Program-made: the position numbers and the translations under genes
The notes under the pieces: model-generated
Told to the model about the DNA's origin: nothing
The model's input: only the letters and a program-made list of their open reading frames with translations
Database searches by the model: none
Shown here: positions 8,736-20,356 of the stretch, one piece after another
Position numbering within the stretch: position 1 is the first letter of the stretch
Layout: the number at the start of each line of letters is the position of its first letter
Assembly: GCA_900617975.1 (NCBI GenBank)
Contig: UZAE01012416.1
Span: 1 to 23,436, forward strand
Length of the DNA: 23,436 bases
Source: Rodentolepis nana
Taxonomy: Eukaryota; Platyhelminthes; Cestoda; Cyclophyllidea; Hymenolepididae
Direction of reading: 5' to 3'

Positions 8736-9970
8736 AAAAATTGATATTATTTGAATAGTCAGAATGGGAAGTAATTTAAAGTCTGAGATTTAGGTGTGTG
8801 TGTGTGCCAAAAGCGTTCTACGGAAACATAAAGATGATTTTCAAGATGAATGAACAAAGGGCGTTTCTGACAAAATTTATTACCTTTATGTGATTTGCTT
8901 TTAGCTTATATGAGCTTACTTGCTAAATGAGAAACAAAAAATGATATAGAAAAGCAAATATTTTACCAAATAGACGAGGTTTATGATGATTTGTTAGTTA
9001 TCCATTTCAAAATGAGACTGTGAGGACTGGTTGAATCGGAAATAAAAGCTACCTGAATCATTCACTCAGGAGTCCGAAAGAAATCATCTGTGGAAATAAC
9101 ACCTGTGACAATGCAAAATTCAATGAACTCTATGGGCAAATATGACAAAATAGTTCAGGTTGAACTCAAAGGAGGAATCTAACTGGTGCATGTAGTGGAG
9201 TTCGAATGTCAAGAAACTTACTCCATTTGGTTTATTGAAGTACTGAGGCATTCGCTATTTCATAAAGGTATAACTCTTCTCGTGATATCTAAATGCTTCA
9301 GGGTTCCACCCCAAGGATTATGTCACCGAATTTCTGAATGAAATTACGCTCATGTTAATCCGACCAAGCGATTCAACTTGAAGATTGTCCGTGACACTTT
9401 ACGTCATAATCGCTTCGAGCTTATAAACAAGATGTTAAAAATACTTGACTGACCCTATTTCAAATACTTCAACCTGTCTCAGAATAAATTATATCGACAC
9501 ATAATGTTGTTGATATTTGAAAAGATTACAATGATGTGCCAAGCATTGTATACTGTACAATAAGGTGTTTGAACCATGAGCTTTGGAGCTCTATAACAGT
9601 TCCCTATTAAGTTTTGAAGTAGAGCAGTAATAAGAAATGTCCTTAGAAATTGTTCCGACTCCCATTGCCTTGACATCATCATACAATTCCATTCAACACT
9701 CATTCCATTTTTGTTCTCTCAATAAGCTTAATTGATATTGCATGTGCCTGCATGTTCTCTCATGACTATAAAATTTCAATTTCAGTTCAAAGCAATTAAT
9801 ACAGCTCACTTTTATTCTATAGTTTGTATATTTATGCTCTCACGAACATTCTTATTATTGAGAAAGGTCTGGGTTACAGTGAGAAAGCAGTCGTATGTTT
9901 AGTTCAGAAGTCCACTGTTTTACTTAAAAAGCAATTGGACATCCAGTATAGCTTTTTTCCAACAAAAAGA

Positions 9971-10009
9971 ATGCCTTTATAATTGCTTTTAATTATAAGA
10001 AAAAGGCAT
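9971..10009. repeat. Imperfect hairpin, 15-bp stem with bulge
   Basis: ATGCCTTTATAATT (9971-9984) pairs with AATTATAA (9991-9998) and, after a short A-rich bulge, AAGGCAT (10003-10009), around a GCTTTT loop. The stem is too short for a typical animal pre-microRNA, and the flanking sequence does not extend the pairing. Confidence 0.55.
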
Positions 10010-11204
10010 GATTGGGAAAATTAGAGGTGTTGAAATTTATGAGTAAATCTTAATTTTATCTTGTATGATGACAGCAAAGTTATTAGAAAATTGTAAAATT
10101 TGCAGGCTATATTGAGTCTAGTTAAAACAGACAATTAATATACAAGCACACAAATTTTTTATTCTTCTTAACAACCGTGATTGGTTTTATCCTTCTTTTT
10201 ATCTCAAATGTGGCATTAAATGATTGGACGATTACTGGCAAGATAAATAAATAGAAAGTAGCAAAAATTTCCTGCTCAATGATTCACTACTCAAAACCCT
10301 TTAAAAGACAAATGATGGTAAACATATTCAGCTATTAAAATTGGCATCAAATTCCATCGTAGCTTAGGAACAGATATTCTGATCAGAATCAAGTTTTTAT
10401 TTTAATAGTCAAATGATCTTGAAACAGGTGTTGGAGAGAGGTAAAGTTTGAAATTCAAGTTTCTTATTAATATCACGGACAATAAGAACAATAAGCAAAT
10501 GCTTGGGCTAAAATTTTGTTACTTAAAATAAAAATGAAAAAAAAATATTTGTTAATAAAAATTAACCTTTCTAATAAATTTTATGATCTTTGGAAAAATT
10601 TGTCCCAATTTCATACCAAATTAACAAAACCCATTTTTCTCATTTTCTCAAAAATCTCTTTGTCTTCCATTCTTAGAAACCAAACGAAAAAATTAAGTTC
10701 AGTTCAATACAATAATTCTTACAAAATAAATATTTAAATGTAAATAAACCATTAAAGAAGACAAAAATAAGGTTGAACAATGTGAGTACTAATAGTCTCC
10801 ATTATAAAATTTTAAATGGAATCAATGATATTTAATATCCAAATATCAATAATGTCCAATATGATTAAAAATAATTTATAAATACATGTTTGTGATTTAC
10901 TTAAAAGTTATTAAGGAAAAAGCTGATTATTTAAACTAACGTATACTATTAGGTAAGGCTATTGGAATACTAATATTAAACAACCTTGAAAATGAAAAAA
11001 ATTGCAATGCTTACAAAAATATAGCATATTCCCTCAGGGGTTAATTATCAAAGGTCGCCGATCCAACCTCGAGGGAAATAAACCTAACCTCAGTCGTGAC
11101 TCATTCGAATAGAACAGTAAACAAAACCAACTACTCATAAACAAAAATTGCAGTGATCAACGCTCTTCTACACTTCAGAAATCAAATAAAGTTCAGTCTT
11201 ATCG

Positions 11205-11218
11205 CAACTTGCGAAGTA
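11205..11218. repeat. Left target-site duplication of copy E
   Basis: CAACTTGCGAAGTA abuts the tail of copy E. It matches 11548-11561 at 13 of 14 positions; the difference is G versus A at the ninth base. Confidence 0.85.
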
Positions 11219-11547
11219 TTTATTTATTCATATCAAATGACAGGCTTCATGATGGTTATCATTAGCCCCTTAGATGACTTTGGGCTTCACAGAGAGGAGA
11301 AGGAACATCAATATCACAAAAGTTGAGAGAGGGAACAGAAGAGTGATTTACAGATGTAAAAGCGACAGACAGGCACTATGGTAGAGAAAAAGGTAAGGTG
11401 AGTACTGCTGAGGGGGTCGAATATGACATAGAGTGGGGTCATGGTAGCTTGAAGTCAGAAGTCAACCGTCGATTTATAGACTTTTTTGCCGCATGAGCAT
11501 ACGTTGCCCAGGGTGCCCCACGTGGAGGTAAGTCTATTGCGCACCCC
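11219..11547 (-). mobile_element. SINE-like retroposon copy E, full length with TSD
   Basis: This copy is about 329 bp. On the minus strand it runs from GGGGTGCGCAATAGACTTAC (right edge) through CTCCACGTGGGGCACCCTGG, the central CATATTCGACC box, the CT-rich segment and the 3' domain to an ATAA tail at the left edge. Duplications CAACTTGCGAAGTA (11205-11218) and CAACTTGCAAAGTA (11548-11561) differ at one of 14 positions. Its ends agree with those of copy C, so two independent insertions support the same full-length boundaries. Confidence 0.92.
11526..11533 (+). promoter_or_regulatory. Consensus 5' splice-donor sequence in antisense SINE head
   Basis: AGGTAAGT matches the metazoan donor consensus AG|GTAAGT exactly. 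The same octamer lies on the minus strand at 359-366, 440-447, 481-488 (copy A), 2508-2515 (copy C) and 14503-14510 (copy F). Whether any transcript uses it is unknown. Confidence 0.3.
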
Positions 11548-11561
11548 CAACTTGCAAAGTA
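11548..11561. repeat. Right target-site duplication of copy E
   Basis: CAACTTGCAAAGTA is the partner of 11205-11218. The leading C is ambiguous because the element edge is itself a C run. Confidence 0.85.
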
Positions 11562-12799
11562 ATTACCAGTACATAGGGAATTAATAAGAAATTTTGAGTT
11601 TTGAGTTCAACATTCTGTGAATTATCAGTTGTGAAGAGGATACTAAGAGATGTCTGGATTGTAAAGCCTCAATGGCAATATGAGGGGGAAACATGCCATC
11701 AAATACTTTTGCAAGATTTAAATAAAAACTTTAATGACAAGACGACACACTAAATAACAATGTTTTGCCTAATTATGAGAGTCGCCAGCAAGTTCAAAAG
11801 CATGAATTCGATAGCCATCAATCCACAACCAGTATTTGAAACAGCCAATAGTTTGACTAAAAAGAGATATGACCAAATTTTGTCTTCTATGATGTAATCC
11901 CTTTACATCGTGTAATCGATGACAAATATCCTCCATAAATATGTTTGGAGTTGTTTGTGCAAAAATATGGCCTATGTGAGTGGGTTGAAGTGAATTGCAA
12001 TTAGCTAAATGTGCCAGTCATCATTTTGCACTTGGATGCAGAAATACGCAGAAAATTCAAGAGCAGTATTCAACCTCGATATTAAATAAAATCGATCAAG
12101 ATACCATGGTTATATGGAATTCAACCTGATCCATGAACCTGATTGGAAAAAGTGAACTCTACGTTTAGTTCGAGCATCCTTGGATCCAAAAAGTAGGGCT
12201 CGGGGAATTCTTCCATTTCATGTCATATGAAACGAATTTACCTTCTTTCATTTTAATGCACATTATAATTAAACCCAGCAAATTTATTCTGTGTCATGCC
12301 CGAAAATCAGCACAATAAATCAAGTTGTCTCACTCATTTACGGACTTAAATCGCCAAAGTTACTTTAACCGGTAAGACAAAATTCGAACACAAAATTTCA
12401 TTTAAAGTGGGATTGAACAACTTACTTGTTACTTTTCCAATTTCAGCTTAAATGCCCCTTTAAATGTTGCAATAAAGTTAATTATAGGAATTAAATCAAT
12501 GTTAGGGAATACATATTTGACAGTTTCTAAATGGAGGGAAATAAGAGCACGTAAGATAAAAGCAACGTCAAAAATTATTTGATTTAGCGTTTTGGGGAAA
12601 GATATTTTGTAAGATTTGATGTTTATTATAAAATCAAGCTTTTAACAGCACGTATGTAAATTCCTAGTTGAAGGCAGTTGATTAACTCTGACAACAAAAT
12701 TTTCCCTTCTGACTTATCTAATCATAATTAAAATGAACGAGCAACTTTCATATTTCTTTTTAAACTTAGGCACCTGTTGCGTTAAATGCATCAATTATG

Positions 12800-12843
12800 A
12801 TAATATAATATAATAATAATAATAGTAATATAATATTAATAAA
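12800..12843. repeat. TAA/TA-rich low-complexity tract
   Basis: This is an imperfect run of TAA and TAATA units, including five tandem TAA-type units near 12810-12823. Confidence 0.8.
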
Positions 12844-13153
12844 CAAAATTTCGGCTAACTTTAGTCAGTTTTACGTCTTGGTAATCAGTTTGATTGGGAA
12901 TATTTAAAATCCATTGTGTAGCCAAGCTATATTGCACAAGCAGTTGTTGCTCCTTCCGAAATTATCAAAAGCTCAAGATTTTGCCTAAAACTTTTTTACT
13001 TAATGCTGCTAATGTAATGGCGATGAATCCATAGCCTACGGCTTCAAATTGCATACAAACAACCAATTAACTGGGCCTTTCAGGCTATTGATGTCTTTGG
13101 CAAAAGTGCATCATTTCACTAAGTTACGTTAATGGGATTCGTTTATGAGATTC

Positions 13154-13170
13154 CTAACTAACTAACTAAC
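13154..13170 (+). repeat. (CTAA)4 microsatellite
   Basis: Four tandem CTAA units are followed by a terminal C. This is a short simple repeat unrelated to the SINE tail. Confidence 0.8.
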
Positions 13171-14490
13171 ACAGCTTGATCAGCATAGCACTTAATTTGC
13201 TAGGCATATCGATGCAATATTATATACAAATTAAGTTATTTACAAACTTGGAAAATTTTCTAACAAAGAATACAATGATAATCATATTACTTAATTTGTT
13301 TATTTGCAAGGGTCGTAAAGTGCAAAATTAGGCCACAGAGAAAAGTTATTGACGTCGGTTTGGGCATTTCATTATATTTAAATCATTAATGATCTGTTAT
13401 ACTTTTGTTAAGTGATTTCAGTGCTTGTCAAAACTGATGAAAAATTGCTGTTTTTTTACTCTGAAGGATAATAATGTTGATAATGAATTAAGGTAAGTAA
13501 AATATTTTTTTCATTGATTTTCATTTTCATTAAATGAAAATTCAGCCTTAACTATTGACAATCTAAATAATTCATTACTTTAATAATAATACGCATAAAT
13601 TGCATCAATTTATTGTAATCCGAAATTGTTAATGTCTAACAAGATTCAAAACCTTTATGCAAAGACTAACCTTAATATTGCATTAAGGAAACAAATTTCA
13701 GGACTTAATAGCTGGGGAAACTTTTTGCACTTTAAATCATACTTATGTCATAATTAGTTTTAACAAGATTCCAATAAGACACAAATGATCTGAAGTGATG
13801 GCAGAAGTTATTCCTGAAATTGAGATGCTCTGACGGTTTCTGTAAAAGTTAACGCGGGGATCTTTTTTACGTAATATAGGTGGGTTTCTCCACATGGAAG
13901 CAACGGTTTTCGTAATTCGAATGAAAGCTTAGCCATGCTCAAAAAATTTATTGGCAAAACGGGAATGTATTTTTCAATGCAGTATTTAATAGACTTTGGA
14001 ATATGTGTTAAATTCCGAAATGGCCGTGCTATCTCTGAGAACCATGATATTGTATTGAGATTAAGTGACTCATATACTGTTCAATCAAATTAGACACTAC
14101 TTGTTGAGATAAAGAATACTGCAGCATTCAGGCCAGTAATAGTATTAAGGAGCAATAATAAAATTCGAACATTAAAAATAGAAAATAAAATAAAATTCTA
14201 CTTAAAGTGATTTTAATTTCAGTCGCATTTCTAAATCGGTATCAACAGAATGCATGTATTTCTTACCTCAATTTTGTTATATCGGGAAAGTTGATGCGGA
14301 TCTCAACAAAATTCCCAGTCTATTTAATCTACTGATACACTTCAAGCGCAATTGCACAGTTCATCACGGATGTGTGACGTCCATAGTTAACCGAAAATCC
14401 AATTCGATCTAGGATTTGAATTCATTTAAATCCATCTTAAGCGGTTTACATTATTAGAATAGAATTGACGTCAGCTAACTCTAAGCACTT

Positions 14491-14814
14491 GGTGTGCGAT
14501 AGACTTACCTCCACGTGGTGCACCCTGGGCAACGTGTACTCATACGGCCAAAAAGTTAATTAACAGGCAGTTGACTTCTAACTTCTAACTACCATCACCC
14601 CACTATATTTCATATTCGACTACTTCAACAGTACTCACCTCACATTTTTCTACCTTTATGTCTGCCTCTTTTACATCTTTGAAACACTCTTCTGTTCCCA
14701 CCCTTTCTCTACTTTTTTCACTTTGATGTTCCTTCTCCTCTTTGGGGCTTGAAGTCAACTAAAAGGCCAATTATAACTATCAAAGCGCTTGCCATTTGAT
14801 ATAAATGGATAAAT
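14491..14814 (+). mobile_element. SINE-like retroposon copy F, full length, TSD not found
   Basis: This copy is about 324 bp: GGTGTGCGATAGACTTACCT head, CCACGTGGTGCACCCTGGGC, the AAAAAGTTAATTAACAGGCA block, the CATATTCGACTACTTCAACA box at 14611-14630, CT-rich segment, CACTTTGATGTTCCTTCTCC, 3' domain GCCAATTATAACTATCAAAG, and a mutated tail ATAAATGGATAAATA. I see no convincing duplication in the flanks (CTAAGCACTT on the left, TTGGCATTAT on the right). Together with the degraded tail this suggests an older insertion, or one whose flank has been rearranged. Confidence 0.88.
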
Positions 14815-17800
14815 ATTGGCATTATTTTGTGTTTGAATGAGGAAGTAATTTAATCATACAATTATATTTTGGCTAAAAATTTAATTACAACTAACGCATT
14901 GGCATTGACCTAAAAAAATACATTCATCATCAGCATTTGCATTAAATCAGAAAAGGAGGCATACTTTCAATGAGTTAAATTTACCGGCTTAAATTAAAGG
15001 GTATACTTTTTGTTGTTAGCGTAATTTAGTCATATTACACTTATTCACTTTAGTTAATGGACAATTTTGTATTTTGCAGTAAATTAAAATTGTCATGTTC
15101 AAAAAGCTTAATTGTATTACACTTACCATTTCCATTCGTGGAACGATTTATGACATTGTTAAATTATATCGATACTAGCCCTCGAATCGATTGCAAAATA
15201 GATCGAAAACCTGTTGATTTATATCGTTTTTTAGTCGTTTTATTTCACTGCGGAAATTACGTATTCATATACTATGTGACTATTTCTTTATTAGCAAGCA
15301 GCTAATGATTCAAAACATTGCAATTTTGTTCAAATTAATTACCCGATTTCGACTCTTATTAAACATCTTCCACCTTTTGTTCACCTCAGCGTTGCTAAAA
15401 TACTATTAAATAACACAGATATGTAAATAGTGGCATTTTAAAATTGATTCGTCCACAATGAGAAAAGTTGGGCAAGAAATTAGCTGTACAGATAACTAAT
15501 TCCGAACCACCCAGAGCGTGTAATACGATATAGGCACCTGTAAACAGATCATATTGCATCGATCAAATGAGTTTCAATTGATCCTCACAGTGTTTATATT
15601 CCCAAGTCGGCATTTTATACACTGAGCTTAAGAAACCCATGTAGTCTTCAAATTCCTTTCTCTGATAAGAAGATAATATTTTGCCAAAAGTTGGCAAAAT
15701 TGAATATATACTGAGATCAATGTCATATTGTAAAAGACATCTTCCCAAAACGAAAACAAAAACCGAATTAAAAATATACTTAAAGGTTCGTCAACTTTTC
15801 CATCCCCACATTCCGTTTCGCATAACGCCTCAAAACGCCAGCTATTTGCTTTTGTGTTAATTTTTTTGTTGTTGTTCGTGAATCTATTCACATTTAATGA
15901 ATCACCAATGGGGTACCAGGACCAGCTTTAAAAAAAATTCCGATGACTAATAATGCCAAATTTTCTCAGTTCGTTACCCTCTCAAGCTCCTTAGAATACC
16001 TCCTGCTTTTTGTATCTTAAATTCGCCAACACAAGGGAGGTCGCTTCAGTTAATTCGTTTATATAGACGAATTCTGCCATCGGATAGGTACACATTAAAT
16101 TATCTGCCATAGCAACTTCTGCTAAATGTTACCATTTTTTTCACTGTAGACGAGCAGCTTAATAAGGGTAAACAGAGATAAAGAGGAAGTTGAGGTACTG
16201 GAAAGTCGATGACCAATGTTATTAAGAAAATTTTGCTTTAGACTTCTGAGTGTAAAACATTCATTTAAAGACAACTTCACTGCGTGGCGGTTTTAAACAC
16301 TATCTTCAGTCTTTGTCTAAACATAAGCTTACATAATCCAACAAAGCAGAACTTCCATGGTAGAGTTCATTAAAGAAATCCATTCACATGCTCTAAATAT
16401 TGAAGAAAGCGTTAATTCGGACACGCTTCTGTAATTATCACCAAAGATAGTATGCATAATGCATAAATGAAACACGAATGACTGGGTAAATATAAGGAAA
16501 ATTCCCTAGATATATTCTTTCCCTTTTCAAATGTTTACTTTCATTTACTACTGTCCTATATCATTCACTTCTATTTGTTTAGATGTTTATGCGAAAAAAT
16601 GGTTGTTGTATGCAACTTTATTAGAAAAGGAATATTTGAAAGACTTCATTATCCAAAACGAGTGGTATAGGAAGCCTCTTTTAATCAATGCTTCAGTGAC
16701 ATAGTTGTCACGGATAACTTGAGATCCTGTGATGAGTGCTCTGGTGCACGCCCTATCACATGTGATTAATAATAGTACTGGCCATTCCTAATCAATAAGA
16801 AGACTGACAGAAAGTCAGTTTAATTTTAAGACTTTTGCAAAAAATCTTTATCAGAAATGTTTTACTCAATATCTATGTGTAATTGGATTTCCAACTTATC
16901 CAATATTTCAAAAGGAGAGATTAGAAAATAAAAATTTCCTATGAGAAAGGCTAAAGTAAACAATATTTTATGAGCTTCGAAGAATTTACCTTCATGGCTT
17001 TAAATACCCGCAGATTCTGATAAAATAGTGCTTTAAAGTTGAAGAAAAATGTCTTCTCCTTCCAAACCGCATTATTAAAAAAATACAATTATATATGTAA
17101 GATTAATTTGACTTGGCATATATTTTGTGAAAATTGCACGTTTTTTGCCCATTTTCTCAAGGGGAAACAATTTGTCTTCAGGTTTGAGAAAAGACCTACG
17201 AAGGAGAATGGAAACCGCCTATTGGTCATTGCTAATTTGTTGTTAATTATTGTATCGCGATTGGCAGTTAGCCCTTACACCTTCATTCTTAATTTTCTTC
17301 TTATGCCATTCTCACAGTGCTGGGCATGCTAATACCATACATATTTAATTCAAGCAAAGAAATATGAATGTCAGAACATATTTCGAATTCAAGATTTAAA
17401 TAGCGAGATTGTATTTCCATTTTTAAGTCATTTTCAATTTTAACTTAATATCAGGCCTTGTGCTTATTCAGAATGTGTTCGTAGTTAAAAACTTTCCGCC
17501 TTGATACTGAAAATAGTAACAGGACCAGTGTCCTTTACAGCTGCACTAACCGCAAGACAGAAATGTGGAGAGGTCGGTGAAGGGGAATTTTATTTCAGAA
17601 ACATCCTAAAATCAAAAAGCTACAAACGGGTCTCTGTCTTTGTGAATGAATTTGAAATGCAGAATCAGTTTAATGCCGCTAATATTAGTGGTTTAATCAT
17701 GTGGAGCTTTATCGTAAATATAATATATTGATATTAATCAATCGATATAGTAAACGCTATAACTCAAATTGAAATAATTTTTTTTGAGATTTGGTAAAAA

Positions 17801-18342
17801 TTTGCTACCATGTATGGAGCTTTCAGTAACCAATGACTACTTATTTTGGGTGGGGGGGGGCTTTCAATGCGTTCATATTGCTGTCTTGTACTTTTATTTT
17901 AACCAAATATTTCCTATCGATTTTATATGCCACACATTTTGTTTAAATATTTGCTTTTCAAGTTTTTAAAAATTTCAACCACTTCAATAACACAAAAGCA
18001 TTTCATTTGCCACCTGTACTACTTAAATCCAGGAAGATATGCATATATCACCGCATGAGAGAAGGAAAATAATACCGATAACTGTTTCTCCAGACATTTG
18101 GATGCTCCTATTTTTGCCTGATGAATTTCAGAGAGGGAGAGAAAGAGAACTAAACACTTCCTCCAGTCATGTCAACCTTTCGGGTGGAAAATGTAAAAAA
18201 AAAGATAGCACGCAGAAGGCTTCAGATAATATAAACTCTACTCCTTTTTCCCCCAATTGAATCAACCTTTAACAGCACCGCCTCAGAACCGTATGATGGA
18301 AGTGAATGGTTGTAGGTGAGCTCCTGTTTATGCACCCTAAAG
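14815..18342. other. AT-rich stretch with no recognised gene
   Basis: Several open frames of 60-97 codons occur on both strands (for example 17039-17332 plus and 15628-15891 minus). None shows a domain, codon pattern or motif I recognise. A 9-G run lies at 17852-17860. No SINE copy, RNA gene or long hairpin was seen. Confidence 0.55.
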
Positions 18343-18597
18343 ATGAAGAATTTTTTGTGTGCGTTTCTCTATTCGGCTGTGTGTGAATTTAAAACAAAGA
18401 GAGATGCGTGCCTATATTTTGTGAATTCCAAAAACGTGAGAAATTTAGAAATTTACAACGAATGTTGCTTCGGATCAAAGACAAAATGTATACCTGAAAT
18501 AAAGAAGGCACTTAGGCACTTAGCTTTATTTTATCAAAAATCAACTTTTATTTTAATCCCTCCAGTTACTAAAAATATTTTAGTGAAGTTTTATTAG
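18343..18597 (+). CDS. Speculative small cysteine-containing secreted-type ORF (84 codons)
   Basis: From the ATG at 18343 the product begins MKNFLCAFLYSAVCEF, a short hydrophobic N-terminus that could be a weak signal peptide. A polar section follows with cysteines at DAC, then NECCFGSKTKC, then a basic helix-like IKKALRHLALFYQKS and a non-polar C-terminus. I recognise no family. Only the open frame, the hydrophobic start and the cysteine cluster support it. AT-rich non-coding DNA yields frames of this length by chance, so I give it little weight. Confidence 0.1.
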   Translation: MKNFLCAFLYSAVCEFKTKRDACLYFVNSKNVRNLEIYNECCFGSKTKCIPEIKKALRHLALFYQKSTFILIPPVTKNILVKFY

Positions 18598-19168
18598 CAG
18601 ATGACTTGAATAAAAAAAGAAGGTTTATTGTGGACTCCTATGAAAAGCTAATAATCCTATATTTTATTAAAAAAGAGTGCGAATCAGCTATATCATTCAC
18701 ATTCTTGGATTCACTTTGATGGGCATACCTCTTGTGACATCTGGCTTAAAGAAAATGCAGGCTAACTGATATAAATTACCCAATTATACGATGCTGCAAC
18801 ATTCGAGCCAAAGAGATTTTTTAATTGGACGAACATATTTCACATGCACACGAAGAAAACGCAATGTTTGCCACAGTCAACATTTAAAGCCCAACTTACC
18901 ATAGAAATCGAAATCTCAATACCTTATATTTACTATTTTATAGCCCAAATTCATTCAAATTATTTCTTTTTGGATTCACTGCAAATAAATAAGTATTAGG
19001 ATTTTGAAAATGCGGTTTTTTTGAGAATTTCTTAAGTTTAAAATTTCGTTGGGTTTTTAATTTCCTAATAAATTGTTAATTTATAAATCTTCAAAACCTA
19101 TTAAAAGCGTAAAGTTTAACTGAATTGAAAAAAAGATTAGTATAATCAATTTTAAGATCAGTTTATTG

Positions 19169-19169
<1 letters not shown>
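18598..19169. other. AT-rich stretch with no recognised gene
   Basis: No coding, RNA or repeat feature is recognised between the speculative ORF and the AT microsatellite. Confidence 0.55.

Positions 19170-19212
<43 letters not shown>
19170..19212. repeat. (AT)n microsatellite, about 21 units
   Basis: Uninterrupted TA/AT dinucleotides run for about 43 bp. This is likely polymorphic and able to extrude a cruciform. Confidence 0.95.
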
Positions 19213-19215
<3 letters not shown>

Positions 19216-20288
19216 CAGATGTTTTAGTAGGATCAAGTTTTAACTCTTTTGGGAAAATATTTTTGGTAAAAGAGCTCTGGTATAATGAATAGATGAAAGC
19301 ATGGTAATTCATAAAGAGCTCTTGTGAAAGTGAGAACAAAAGCGCACTTTTCTAAAGATGAGAGGTGACGCTTAACAGGGTCATCGAGACGATATGTACA
19401 AACCTGTGAAGTGGTGCTTAACAACTCACAAGAGGGTTAATCGAGAATACGCGATAAAACTGATGGAAAGGTGAATGGCTTTCTATTGAAGGTGCAATAG
19501 CCCAAGGCCATTCATTATGCTTGAATTTAAGTATATTGGTTAATGGTTTCCAAAAAAGGTGCTTTGGAGGTAATAGAATATGACAAAATTCAATTAATTG
19601 AAGTCAAATAATCAAATAGGAACCTAGTACTAAATATATTATCCAAAGCACTCAGTTGATCTATGAGTTCTAGATTTCGCGAACACTGAATCCACACTGG
19701 AAAAATTGAGACCAAACATAAAGTTCGAACATTTGAACAAGACACGCCTGGCAAATTGTGCAGCGTAAATCCGAAATTCAAATAAACTTAGACGCAGTCG
19801 ACGCCCCATATGCATTCTTTATACGACTCAATTCCTTCTATGTAAGCCAAATTGGACTGCTTCAAAGCTCTTAAAATTTAGGTGCCTTTACCTGGTAAAT
19901 AGAACTCAAATACAAGTTGAAATATTCCCGAAATGCAATTGCTTTGTGATTAATTATTTTCAATATTTCCCAAGGATTTCCGTGAACTTGTTCCTATTGA
20001 TGTCGTGAAATCGGCAATCACTTATTGAATGTGATCACGGTAAAAATGAGTTACATTTTTCCTTAGAATTCAGAAATTCGAAAGTGGATAATTCACTCGG
20101 TGAGGTGACATTGTTCAATTTGTCTTCATCTTAATTTCCTGGTTTCATAGATTGGCCTGTGCTCTCAATATATTCGAACTTCGTTAAAAAATTTTGAGAT
20201 CGATTACGCAACTCAACTCAAATATTTATTTCCCTAGTCAAGAGCATAAATGCAAGATAAACGATGATACAGTTAAATTTCAAACAGC
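19213..20288. other. Unassigned stretch between the AT microsatellites
   Basis: Two 63-codon minus-strand frames (19233-19424 and 19590-19781) show no recognisable domain. No repeat copy or RNA gene was seen. Confidence 0.55.
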
Positions 20289-20306
20289 TGATATCAATTG
20301 ATATCA
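20289..20306. repeat. Perfect 18-bp palindrome
   Basis: TGATATCAATTGATATCA equals its own reverse complement. It lies 15 bp before an (AT)n microsatellite. Its function is unknown. Confidence 0.8.
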
Positions 20307-20318
20307 AATGAATGTTCG

Positions 20319-20321
<3 letters not shown>

Positions 20322-20353
<32 letters not shown>
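20322..20353. repeat. (TA)n microsatellite, about 16 units
   Basis: About 32 bp of uninterrupted TA dinucleotides. Confidence 0.95.

Positions 20354-20356
<3 letters not shown>

Larger units (their letters stand above)
8045..11204. other. Stretch between SINE copies D and E, no confirmed gene
   Basis: Apart from the 8401-8735 patch, the stretch 9000-9450 is also somewhat less AT-rich and yields a short plus-strand fragment RDTLRHNRFELINKMLKILD (about 9389-9448) that loosely recalls the RNRFE-I segment of piggyBac-type transposases. It is closed by a TGA. A 74-codon minus-strand frame at 9479-9703 is unrecognised. The remainder (9720-11204) is AT-rich with nothing recognised except the hairpin at 9971-10009. 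Confidence 0.45.
11562..14490. other. AT-rich stretch with no recognised gene
   Basis: No frame of note, RNA gene or repeat copy is found apart from simple repeats: a TAA/TA-rich tract at 12800-12843 and (CTAA)4 at 13154-13170. Confidence 0.55.

Noticed and set aside
9389..9448. Fragment RDTLRHNRFELINKMLKILD as a piggyBac transposase
   Set aside because: The resemblance is limited to a handful of residues, the frame closes at once with TGA, and no catalytic region or terminal repeats are visible; it is noted only as a possible relic.
9971..10009. microRNA precursor
   Set aside because: The stem of about 15 bp with a bulge is too short, and pairing does not extend into the flanks.
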